Of a DNA stretch of 16,741 nt, positions 1 through 6,926 are shown in pieces. The position numbers and the translations under genes were made by a program. Where the stretch lies: contig JANYBY010000295.1 of NCBI GenBank assembly GCA_025360565.1, positions 1 to 16,741 of the forward strand, given 5' to 3'. Numbering within the stretch: the stretch's first letter is position 1; each line of letters begins with the position of its first letter. The notes under the pieces were generated by a model. That model searched no databases. It worked only from the letters and a program-made list of their open reading frames with translations, and was not told the origin of the DNA. Source of the DNA: Bacteroidota bacterium (GTDB taxonomy: Bacteria; Bacteroidota; Bacteroidia; B-17B0; Aurantibacillaceae).

Positions 1-90
1 GTTCATAATCAGCCAGTTAAAAATAAAAAGTTTATCAACGTTGAATACTATTTTTAAATAAAATTAATTTTACCTTCATTTATACTAAAT

Positions 91-525
91 ATGACAAAAA
101 ATATTGCTATAGGTAGCGATCACGCAGGGTTTGAATTAAAAAAAGAACTTATTGCTTACCTAAAATTAAATAATTTTAATGTAATAGACAAGGGTTGTTA
201 TAGCGAAGAAAGGGCCGATTACCCCGATTACGGGCACACCGTAGCCATGGCAGTTTTGCACAAAGAGGTAGAATTTGGAATTTTAATGTGCGGCAGCGGC
301 AATGGCATAAATATGGCGGCCAATAAACACAAAGGCATTAGGGCTGCGCTTTGTTGGAGTGCGGAAATAGCAAAATTGGCCCGTCAGCATAACGACGCAA
401 ATATTTTAGTTTTACCTGCCAGATATATAAGCAAAGAAGAAGCATATAAATGCATTGATGTTTTTGTAAGCGAAAAATTTGAAGGCGGACGCCACCAACA
501 ACGAATAGAAAAAATAGACATTTAA
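91..525 (+). CDS. rpiB: Ribose-5-phosphate isomerase B (RpiB/LacA/LacB family)
   Basis: Cytoplasmic enzyme interconverting ribose 5-phosphate and ribulose 5-phosphate in the non-oxidative pentose phosphate pathway. The 144-aa protein has the usual family length and all hallmark motifs: SDHAG at residues 9-13, DYPD at 43-46, the CGSGNG phosphate/active-site loop at 67-72 with the presumed catalytic base C67, and HNDAN at 100-104, whose His matches the ring-opening His of the family. The C-terminal FEGGRHQQR segment (about 130-138) is also typical. The ATG start places the first beta strand directly before SDHAG. No Shine-Dalgarno is visible, as expected in Bacteroidota; TACCTTCA at 72-79 is a weak match to the phylum's TAnnTTTG promoter element. 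The next gene starts 16 nt downstream on the same strand, so co-transcription is likely. The galactose-6-phosphate isomerase (LacA/LacB) alternative is less likely because there is no lac context. Confidence 0.95.
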   Translation: MTKNIAIGSDHAGFELKKELIAYLKLNNFNVIDKGCYSEERADYPDYGHTVAMAVLHKEVEFGILMCGSGNGINMAANKHKGIRAALCWSAEIAKLARQHNDANILVLPARYISKEEAYKCIDVFVSEKFEGGRHQQRIEKIDI

Positions 526-541
526 TTTATAAATCAACAAA

Positions 542-1069
542 ATGAAAAAACTAATTACCCTCAGCGCCTTATTTATTACCCTTAGTGTAGCGGCACAAAA
601 AGGAAAAACATTTCCAACCATTATCGGCGTTTCTTTGTCAGAAAAAAGCATGAATTTGCCAATGAGTAACGGAAAATACTCAGTAGTGGCAATAGCCTTT
701 AATAAAGCGGCAGAAGATGAGTTAAAAAAATGGTTGAACCCGCTGTACGATACATTTATGAATAAGGAAAAAGGAAAACACAGCATGGATATGTCGGAAT
801 CGCACGACGTTAATTTTTTCTTTTTACCCGTTATTGGCGGATTAAAAATGGTAGCCAAAGAATTTAAATCAACCACCGATAAAGCGTTTTGGCCATATAT
901 TATGGATACCGATAAATGCGATATTAAATTACAGGCAAAAATATTGGGAGCCGAAGATGTAAAAGTGCCTTACGTTTTTGTTTTGGATAAAGAAGGAAAA
1001 GTGGTTGATTTTGTAAGCGGAAAATACAGCGAAGATAAATCGGAGAAACTAGAGGAAGCTGTAAAATAG
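542..1069 (+). CDS. Secreted protein with probable thioredoxin-like (ATP10/TlpA-like) fold, no CXXC
   Basis: A 175-aa exported protein of uncertain function. The N-terminus (KK, then a hydrophobic run ending AAQ at 17-19) is a classical signal peptide, so the mature protein should be periplasmic or secreted. Seen in the sequence: FPTIIG at 24-29, GKYSVVAIAF at 44-53 resembling the first core strand and helix of a thioredoxin fold, and VPYVFVLDKEGKVVDF at 142-157 resembling the cis-Pro strand and final beta hairpin of AhpC/TlpA/ATP10-type proteins. No CXXC is present; the only mature cysteine is C126, so disulfide exchange by the usual mechanism is not expected. The fold assignment is inference from pattern, not from an alignment. 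It lies 16 nt after rpiB and its stop is 1 nt from the stop of the convergent phosphatase gene, leaving no room for a terminator of its own. Confidence 0.75.
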   Translation: MKKLITLSALFITLSVAAQKGKTFPTIIGVSLSEKSMNLPMSNGKYSVVAIAFNKAAEDELKKWLNPLYDTFMNKEKGKHSMDMSESHDVNFFFLPVIGGLKMVAKEFKSTTDKAFWPYIMDTDKCDIKLQAKILGAEDVKVPYVFVLDKEGKVVDFVSGKYSEDKSEKLEEAVK

Positions 1070-1070
1070 G

Positions 1071-3149
1071 TTAGAGCTTAAAGCCAATAACCGAGATATC
1101 ATCAATTTGTTTAAAGTTACCTTGCCACTCGCCCAAGGATGACAAGATCACTTCTTTTTGCGCAACGACCGAGCTTGTAGCTTTTTCAGAAAAAAGACTT
1201 TCTTCAAAACGTTTGCTTAAATATTTTTTTCCGGTAAGCTCGCCTATTTGATCAATAATACCATCGGAGAAAACATAAAAACAGGTTCCGGCAACCACAT
1301 CAATTTCTTTTGAAATTATTTTATCATTTCCCGAAATATCAAAGATCCCGTCAATAGAGCTTACTTGCGGCTCAATTTTTAAAAGCCCTGACCCCACATT
1401 AAAAGCATACAAACATTGATTAACGCCCGCAAAATATAGTTTATTTTTTGCCGCAGAGATCTTACAAATTGAAAAATCCATGCCGTCTATTTTAGAATGG
1501 CGGTCTTTTGAAAAAGTAGTGTGCATGTAAACCGAAAGGCCTTTTAAAATATCGCCGGGGTCGTGTTTTTTTTGAAAGTTCACAATTTCATTCAACGATG
1601 TAATACCGATCATACTCAGCAATGCTCCCGGAACCCCGTGCCCGGTGCAATCGCCAATAGCAATAATAATATCTCCGGCCTCGGTTTTAGTGAACCAATA
1701 AAAATCGCCGCTCACAATATCTCGAGGCTTAAAAATAATGAAGGAGTCTGGAATTATTTTTTGAAGATCAGTTTCGCTTTTCAACAAATTATTTTGAATA
1801 CTTTGTGCGTAATGGATGCTTTGTAATAATTGTGATTGCTTTTGTTCAATTATCATTTTCTGATCTTGCACCTCTGTTTTTTGCTCAATAATTATTTTAT
1901 TCGCTTTTTGTTTTGCCCGCAGCCCCACGAAAATAAAAATGGCGAAAATCGAAACAAGTATAAAACCTATGATGAAAAAGTTTTTTTGAATTTTTTGTTT
2001 TTCAAATGCGGATTGCTTAACAGCCTGGTTTTGCTCTGCTAACAATTTTTGTTTTTGCTCTTTTTTATCAAACTCATACCTAAGTGCCGATTTTAAAGAA
2101 CTGCCCGTGTTTTCTTCTTTTAAAATGCTGTCTTTGTAAATTGTATAAAGGTTTATGTAATCGTATGCCTTTACCAGATCACCCCTTTCTTTTTCTAAAA
2201 CAGCAAGACTGCGATAACAATCTTTTAAAGTGCCTTTGCTTTTTGTGAGCGTAGCAATTCGTTTTGCTTTCTCGAATGAGGTCTCTGCCTCCATTAATAA
2301 AGCTTTCTTTTTAACCGGATTTTTTTCCAGCTTTGCTTTCCTAAAATATAAATTTCCTAAACTATTTTCGTCTAACCCCGGATTTAAAAAATCTATAGAT
2401 CCGTTCCGTAATGACATGGACTGAAGAATATACGAAAGCGCCTTATCGGTATTTATGTTCTGATAATAGATGGCCAAATTGCCGTAAGCCACACGCATAC
2501 CCTCTTTGTGATCTATTTTTTTAAAAAAATTAAGCGCGCTAAAACAATATTTAATGGCGGTAATACTATCCCCCATTGAAGCGTAAGCCGCGTAAAGATT
2601 AATGTAGCTTCCGCCAATTTTAGAAGCGTTATGGGTGGTTTTGAGCAATACCTCGTGCGATTTTTTAAAATACACCAGTGCTTTTGAAAAATTTTCGAAG
2701 GAATAATAAATATAACCGATCTCTTCTTCAATATCGGCGCACTGCATGTCCTGTTTATTTTCTTCACAGGTTTTTAATAATGCGTATGCAAGATCTAAGG
2801 CTTCGTTGTAACTTTCTTTTCGTTCAAGAATCATTATGCGCGAATACACACATTCGTACAACACCCTGTTTAAATACGTTTTGTTGTTTGAGTATTGTTT
2901 TATTTTGTCGTAAAACTGCTGTTCAATTTTATTATATTTTAAAGCGCTGAACAGATCGTTAATGGTCAAAAAACCCTTGCTGATAGCGTGCGCATAATTT
3001 AAAAACGTTGTATCCGAAACAAAATCTGATTTACTCTGAGCGCTGTATTTTGTGTGAAATTCTTTTACAAGCGAATGTAAACTTTGCGGAATGCCATAAA
3101 CGCGGATCGCCAAAAACAGGATAAAAAAATATAGGCAGATCTTCTTCAG
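1071..3149 (-). CDS. TPR-transmembrane-SpoIIE (PP2C-type) serine phosphatase
   Basis: Membrane signalling phosphatase. Numbering from the TTG at 3113, residues about 55-340 are helical TPR repeats (e.g. around 125-155, 168-200, 205-235), about 379-398 is a transmembrane helix, about 400-445 a coiled coil, and 455-680 a SpoIIE/PP2C domain. The domain keeps the metal-binding aspartates: SGD (D470), GDCTGHG (D488), FSDG (D617) and DDIS (D671/672). Family members dephosphorylate STAS-type anti-anti-sigma partners; the substrate here is unknown. Start choice: the TTG at 3113 would give no signal peptide, but the frame stays open upstream to a TAG and encodes LKKICLYFFILFL before AIRVYG, a textbook signal peptide. 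I therefore begin at the CTG at 3147-3149, with TTG 3113 as the conservative alternative. The TPR part would then be periplasmic and the phosphatase cytoplasmic. Paralogue of the gene at 10461-12554. Confidence 0.9.
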   Translation of the reverse strand: MKKICLYFFILFLAIRVYGIPQSLHSLVKEFHTKYSAQSKSDFVSDTTFLNYAHAISKGFLTINDLFSALKYNKIEQQFYDKIKQYSNNKTYLNRVLYECVYSRIMILERKESYNEALDLAYALLKTCEENKQDMQCADIEEEIGYIYYSFENFSKALVYFKKSHEVLLKTTHNASKIGGSYINLYAAYASMGDSITAIKYCFSALNFFKKIDHKEGMRVAYGNLAIYYQNINTDKALSYILQSMSLRNGSIDFLNPGLDENSLGNLYFRKAKLEKNPVKKKALLMEAETSFEKAKRIATLTKSKGTLKDCYRSLAVLEKERGDLVKAYDYINLYTIYKDSILKEENTGSSLKSALRYEFDKKEQKQKLLAEQNQAVKQSAFEKQKIQKNFFIIGFILVSIFAIFIFVGLRAKQKANKIIIEQKTEVQDQKMIIEQKQSQLLQSIHYAQSIQNNLLKSETDLQKIIPDSFIIFKPRDIVSGDFYWFTKTEAGDIIIAIGDCTGHGVPGALLSMIGITSLNEIVNFQKKHDPGDILKGLSVYMHTTFSKDRHSKIDGMDFSICKISAAKNKLYFAGVNQCLYAFNVGSGLLKIEPQVSSIDGIFDISGNDKIISKEIDVVAGTCFYVFSDGIIDQIGELTGKKYLSKRFEESLFSEKATSSVVAQKEVILSSLGEWQGNFKQIDDISVIGFKL

Positions 3150-3191
3150 GCGCTATTCGTATTAGACACGCTAATATAAGAAATAATACCA

Positions 3192-3206
3192 AACGCCCTC
3201 AGCGTT
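3192..3206 (-). terminator. Possible weak terminator hairpin after the choice-of-anchor L gene
   Basis: AACGC / GCGTT form a 5-bp stem with a 5-nt loop, 26 nt past the stop of the 3233-4717 gene. Read on the minus strand the stem is followed by TTGG and then a T-rich stretch rather than a clean T tract. The stem is short, so this is a weak candidate for separating that gene from the downstream phosphatase gene. Confidence 0.3.
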
Positions 3207-3232
3207 AAAATGAAAAGTGATTTTAACCCGAA

Positions 3233-4717
3233 CTACTGTAAGATCATTTTTATGGCACCGGCCCCTTCACCGTCAACCAAAAGTGTTGCCATGTAAATGC
3301 CTGCAGATAAATTATACGCTTCCAACGAAACAGAAGCGTTGCCTTTTTCTAAAAGATAAATTGTTTTAATTTGTTTGCCACTAATATCGGTGATCAAAAT
3401 TTTAGCTTCTTTGGCGCTCTCTAAAATATACGCGTTAATAATCGTATTGCCCGAAAACGGATTGGGCACATTGTTTATTAATTTTGATTTTTCTCCTTCA
3501 ATAATTTCGTTCTTTTTAATATAAGTGTATTTTACATCGTTGCCCAGTAATTTTAATTCAACCCGTCTGTTCATGTGTTTTCCTTCGTCGCTTTTATTAT
3601 CGTAAGCCGGCATAGTTTCTCCTTTGCAATCCACCACCAAACGATCTTCGGCCACGCCGTTATTTAATAAATAAATTTTTACCTCGTTGGCCCTTTTACA
3701 ACTTAATTCTTTATTAAAATCTAATTCTCCTTCGTTATCGGTGTGGCCGGTAATACTTATTTTACTGTTTGTTTTTGTTTTGTATTCTTTTACCAAAGCG
3801 TTCAGTAAATTTTTGTACGGCTCGCTAATGGCAGATTCGCTTTTATTATAAAGCACGCTGTAACTTTTTTCGTAGCTTACAATGCTGTGCCCTTCAATTA
3901 AAACCCCGCTGTCGTATGCGTTATCGCCCACATCGGCAATGGCTAATTTTAAATGGTAAGTTTCGTAAGGCGTAACTGCTTTTTTAATTTCCATTAACTT
4001 GGTCATACCGTCGTACTCAATTCCTAAATTCCCATCCATATTACTTACGTAATAAGTAGAATGGCTTGGCCGTGCGTGATAAGTTGAGTTTGATCCGTTA
4101 TTAATACTGTTTACACTTACCGGATCTTTTGTGCCCGGCACAACAGCCAAATTTATTTGCCCCTCAACACCTTTGCCGCTAATAAAAAAAGCAAACACAT
4201 CGTTATACGTGCTGCCAACAAATTCATCGTACTCTTCACTTCCAAAAACATAATTAAAACTCAACGTATCCGAGGTGGGTACAATATCCATTTCTATTAC
4301 AACAGCATCAAATGTTTTTTGATTGTTGCCTAAAAATTTTTCAAGATCTGCCGAAGTATAAACAGATTGTTTTCCCAATGTTCTAAAATTTGGATCGGCT
4401 GTTTCGTGGGTATAATTGCTCATGTTGGGCTTTGTGTTTTGTCCGCACAAACCTGTTATTCCTCCTGTTGTGAGTATCAAACCTTTTTTCATTCCGAGTC
4501 TCGATTTTCCGTCTTCAAAATAACCAAAGGCCTCATCACTCCACGTTTTTGAAACGCTGAAATTTTTCAACACAACGCCGTCGCCGACTAAATTCTGTAG
4601 CATGTTTTGCAATGAATAACTGCCTTGTAATTGAGGTTTGTAAACTTTAAAATCGTTTTGCGCATTTAAAAAGTTTAACGAAAATAAGAGTGAAGCGGCG
4701 AGTAGTAATTTAATCAT
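3233..4717 (-). CDS. Choice-of-anchor L / OmpA-like / T9SS-sorted surface protein
   Basis: A 494-aa exported protein with three modules. Residues 1-20 are a signal peptide ending LNAQ. About 32-280 match the choice-of-anchor L domain, with the characteristic FGSEEYDEFVGSTYNDVFAFF around 158-178. About 283-390 are an OmpA-like peptidoglycan-binding domain: GHTDNEG at 324-330, N335..LSCKRA at 338-343 and RR at 384-385. About 415-494 are a T9SS type A sorting domain, beginning NNVPNPFSG and ending in the LSAGIYMATLLVDG pattern. T9SS cargo is exported and often attached to the cell surface. The open frame extends upstream to a TTG at 4792, but the ATG at 4715-4717 starts the signal peptide exactly and is chosen. 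The function is unknown; adhesion or envelope attachment is inference. Combining a peptidoglycan-binding module with a surface sorting signal is unusual. Confidence 0.9.
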   Translation of the reverse strand: MIKLLLAASLLFSLNFLNAQNDFKVYKPQLQGSYSLQNMLQNLVGDGVVLKNFSVSKTWSDEAFGYFEDGKSRLGMKKGLILTTGGITGLCGQNTKPNMSNYTHETADPNFRTLGKQSVYTSADLEKFLGNNQKTFDAVVIEMDIVPTSDTLSFNYVFGSEEYDEFVGSTYNDVFAFFISGKGVEGQINLAVVPGTKDPVSVNSINNGSNSTYHARPSHSTYYVSNMDGNLGIEYDGMTKLMEIKKAVTPYETYHLKLAIADVGDNAYDSGVLIEGHSIVSYEKSYSVLYNKSESAISEPYKNLLNALVKEYKTKTNSKISITGHTDNEGELDFNKELSCKRANEVKIYLLNNGVAEDRLVVDCKGETMPAYDNKSDEGKHMNRRVELKLLGNDVKYTYIKKNEIIEGEKSKLINNVPNPFSGNTIINAYILESAKEAKILITDISGKQIKTIYLLEKGNASVSLEAYNLSAGIYMATLLVDGEGAGAIKMILQ

Positions 4718-4947
4718 AACAGTATAATTTAAATTAAGATGAAAGTTACAGGCAAATTCCATAATAATTTCCCAAAAAAAGCGAATTAACAATTTGGACC
4801 TTCTTATACCAACTGCAAATATATTTTAGGCTAAAGATTTTGGCCAAAAAATGGGCAAGATTTAGGCGCTGATTATACACATGGCAAACGGCTATGGTGA
4901 AATCAGCAACGAAAACAGTGTCAATTTTTTTAAATATTGTACTACAA

Positions 4948-4955
4948 TATATTTG
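4948..4955 (+). promoter_or_regulatory. Candidate Bacteroidota -7 promoter element for mnmG
   Basis: TATATTTG matches the TAnnTTTG -7 consensus of the Bacteroidota primary sigma factor exactly and lies 49 nt upstream of the mnmG start, inside the divergent intergenic region. A clear TTTG at -33 is not seen at the expected distance, so the call rests on one hexamer-class element in AT-rich DNA where chance matches occur. Confidence 0.4.
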
Positions 4956-5004
4956 CTATTGGTATTATATATGCAGCCCTTAATTTTATTACCTTTATAT
5001 CGTT

Positions 5005-6924
5005 TTGCAAGATCAGTACGATATTATAGTTGTGGGCGCCGGTCACGCCGGTTGCGAAGCCGCGGCCGCCGCAGCCAACCTGGGCTCTAAGGTTTTGCTC
5101 ATTACCATGAACATGCAAACCATTGCGCAAATGAGCTGTAATCCCGCTATGGGTGGCATTGCTAAAGGACAAATTGTGCGCGAGATAGATGCCTTGGGCG
5201 GATACAGCGGTATTGTGTCCGATAAATCAGCCATTCAGTTTCGCATGCTTAACCGCAGCAAGGGTCCCGCCATGTGGAGCCCCCGCACACAAAACGACCG
5301 GCAAATGTTTGCCACGCTTTGGCGCGAAATGCTGGAACAAACACCCAACGTTGATTTTTGGCAGGATATGGTAAAGGAATTAATTATTAGTAAAGACGGA
5401 AAAAGAGTTGAAGGCGTTGTAAGTGGCATGGGGCTTGAGTTTAGAGCCAAAGCGGTTGTGCTTACCAACGGTACTTTTTTAAACGGCATAATACATATTG
5501 GCGAAAAACAATTGGGTGGCGGCAGAACAGGCGAATCTGCATCGAAAGGAATAACGGAACAATTAGTCCAAATAGGATTTGAAAGCGGTCGCATGAAAAC
5601 CGGAACGCCTCCACGACTTGATGGGCGATCGTTGGATTATTCCAAAATGGAAAGACAAGACGGAGACGATCTGCTTGATAAGTTTTCTTATTTGGATAAT
5701 ACCTCTCCGTTTATATCCTCCTCTAGAGGAGGTGTCCGCCAAGGGCGGACGGAGGAGGTAAAAAAACAATTGCCCTGCCACGTTACTTACACGAATCAGG
5801 ACGTACATGATATTTTAAAGACAGGCTTCGAAAAATCGCCCATGTTTCAAGGGCGGATCCAAGGCTTAGGACCAAGATATTGCCCGAGTATAGAAGATAA
5901 AATTACGCGCTTTAGCGAAAGAGATCGCCACCAGTTATTCGTGGAACCCGAAGGATGGAATACGGTTGAAATTTACTTAAATGGATTTTCAACTTCATTA
6001 CCGGAAGATGTTCAGCAAAAAGCGCTTCGATTAATTCCGGGATTAGAGAATGCAAAAATGTTCAGGCCGGGTTATGCAATCGAATACGATTATTTTCCGC
6101 CAACACAATTAAAATTAACTTTAGAAACACAACTCGTTGAACATTTATATTTTGCAGGACAAATAAACGGAACAACAGGTTACGAAGAAGCGGCTTGTCA
6201 GGGCCTGATGGCGGGCATTAACGCGCACCTTAAAATAAAAGAACAAGAGCCCTTGGTTTTAAATCGGTACGAAGCTTACATTGGAGTGCTGATCGATGAC
6301 CTTGTAATGAAAGGTACCGACGAGCCTTACCGCATGTTTACTTCGCGGGCCGAATACAGATTATTGTTGCGTCAGGATAATTGCGATGTACGATTAACGC
6401 CCTTGTCAAATAAGATCGGATTAGCATCAAACGAAAGGTTGGAAGCGGTAAATAAAAAAATAAAAAATTACGAAAGCATTATCGTTTATTTTAAAAATAC
6501 CAGCGGTGAGCCTGAAGTTTTAAATAATTATTTGCAATCCGTTGGCTCTGCCCCACTCACTCAAAAATTCAGGTATTTTAATATTTTATCAAGGCCAAAT
6601 GTTACCATAAAAGATATTGCCTCCAACGATACTGGAATTTCAGAATTCATAAAAAATTACGACAGTGAAACCGTGGAACAAGCCGAAATTTTAATGAAGT
6701 ACGAAGGGTACATTGAAAGGGAAAGAGAAAATGCAGAAAAAGTAAAGCGCCTGGAAGAATTAAAAATTAGCACCGATTTTAATTACGATACCGTTGCAAG
6801 CCTTGGCCCGGAAGCCCGCGAAAAATTAAAAAAATTCAGGCCGGGCTCTATAGGCCAGGCCAGCCGCATATCGGGCATTAACCCCGCCGATATTTCTGTT
6901 TTATTAATTAAAATGGGTCGGTAA
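5005..6924 (+). CDS. mnmG: tRNA uridine-5-carboxymethylaminomethyl modification enzyme MnmG (GidA)
   Basis: FAD-dependent enzyme that, with MnmE, builds the 5-carboxymethylaminomethyl group on wobble U34 of certain tRNAs, in the cytoplasm. The 639-aa protein has the Rossmann FAD motif GAGHAG at 11-16, SCNPAMGGIAKG at 44-55 (C45), GGGRTGE at 171-177, the family signature around GRMKTGTPPRLDGRSLDYS at 195-213, RYCPSIEDK at 291-299 (C293), and the ING-TGYEEAACQG segment at 387-400. C45 and C293 correspond to the two conserved family cysteines. The frame has a TAA at 4981 and no ATG before the conserved N-terminus, so the TTG at 5005 is the start. Residues about 238-252 (SSSRGGVRQGRTEEV) are an extra segment encoded by a palindromic DNA element. 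Without it the length is near the family norm, and the distance from C45 to C293 is longer than I recall for E. coli. A TPR gene follows after 2 nt. Confidence 0.97.
   Translation: MQDQYDIIVVGAGHAGCEAAAAAANLGSKVLLITMNMQTIAQMSCNPAMGGIAKGQIVREIDALGGYSGIVSDKSAIQFRMLNRSKGPAMWSPRTQNDRQMFATLWREMLEQTPNVDFWQDMVKELIISKDGKRVEGVVSGMGLEFRAKAVVLTNGTFLNGIIHIGEKQLGGGRTGESASKGITEQLVQIGFESGRMKTGTPPRLDGRSLDYSKMERQDGDDLLDKFSYLDNTSPFISSSRGGVRQGRTEEVKKQLPCHVTYTNQDVHDILKTGFEKSPMFQGRIQGLGPRYCPSIEDKITRFSERDRHQLFVEPEGWNTVEIYLNGFSTSLPEDVQQKALRLIPGLENAKMFRPGYAIEYDYFPPTQLKLTLETQLVEHLYFAGQINGTTGYEEAACQGLMAGINAHLKIKEQEPLVLNRYEAYIGVLIDDLVMKGTDEPYRMFTSRAEYRLLLRQDNCDVRLTPLSNKIGLASNERLEAVNKKIKNYESIIVYFKNTSGEPEVLNNYLQSVGSAPLTQKFRYFNILSRPNVTIKDIASNDTGISEFIKNYDSETVEQAEILMKYEGYIERERENAEKVKRLEELKISTDFNYDTVASLGPEAREKLKKFRPGSIGQASRISGINPADISVLLIKMGR
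5717..5758 (+). repeat. 42-nt palindromic element inserted in frame in mnmG
   Basis: The element opens with a perfect 16-bp palindrome, CCTCCTCTAGAGGAGG (5717-5732). It continues with a 7-bp stem, GTCCGCC (5734-5740) / GGCGGAC (5744-5750), around a 3-nt loop, and closes with GAGGAGG (5752-5758), which is complementary to the opening CCTCCTC. It can therefore fold as two hairpins or as one nested hairpin. It is far more GC-rich than the flanking DNA. It spans exactly 14 codons and keeps the reading frame, adding a small hydrophilic segment between the conserved YLDNTSPF and KKQLPCHVTYTN parts of MnmG. No second copy occurs in the window, so calling it an interspersed repeat is inference. Confidence 0.7.
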
Positions 6925-6926
6925 AT

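Noticed and set aside
32..40. TTATCAACG resembling a DnaA box
   Set aside because: A single 8-of-9 match in AT-rich DNA with no cluster of further boxes, so no origin is called.
484..490. GGCGGAC in rpiB, shared with the stem of the mnmG palindrome
   Set aside because: It encodes part of the conserved EGGR(H) end of RpiB and has no complementary arm; chance match.
412..876. 154-codon minus-strand open frame opposite rpiB and the secreted protein gene
   Set aside because: It lies fully antisense to two well-supported genes, and its translation is low-complexity and Phe/Ser-rich with no recognisable domain.
4718..4792. Upstream extension of the choice-of-anchor L protein to a TTG
   Set aside because: The ATG at 4717 begins a standard signal peptide; the 25 extra residues would bury it.
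4881..5090. 69-codon plus-strand frame running into the mnmG start
   Set aside because: Its last half is the mnmG sequence in the wrong frame, giving an Arg/Ser-rich tail; the first half has no recognisable content.
5041..5340. GC-rich 5' part of mnmG compared with its remainder, as a possible mosaic or transfer sign
   Set aside because: The stretch encodes Ala/Gly-rich, highly conserved FAD-binding segments, which explains much of the GC; no sharp boundary is visible.
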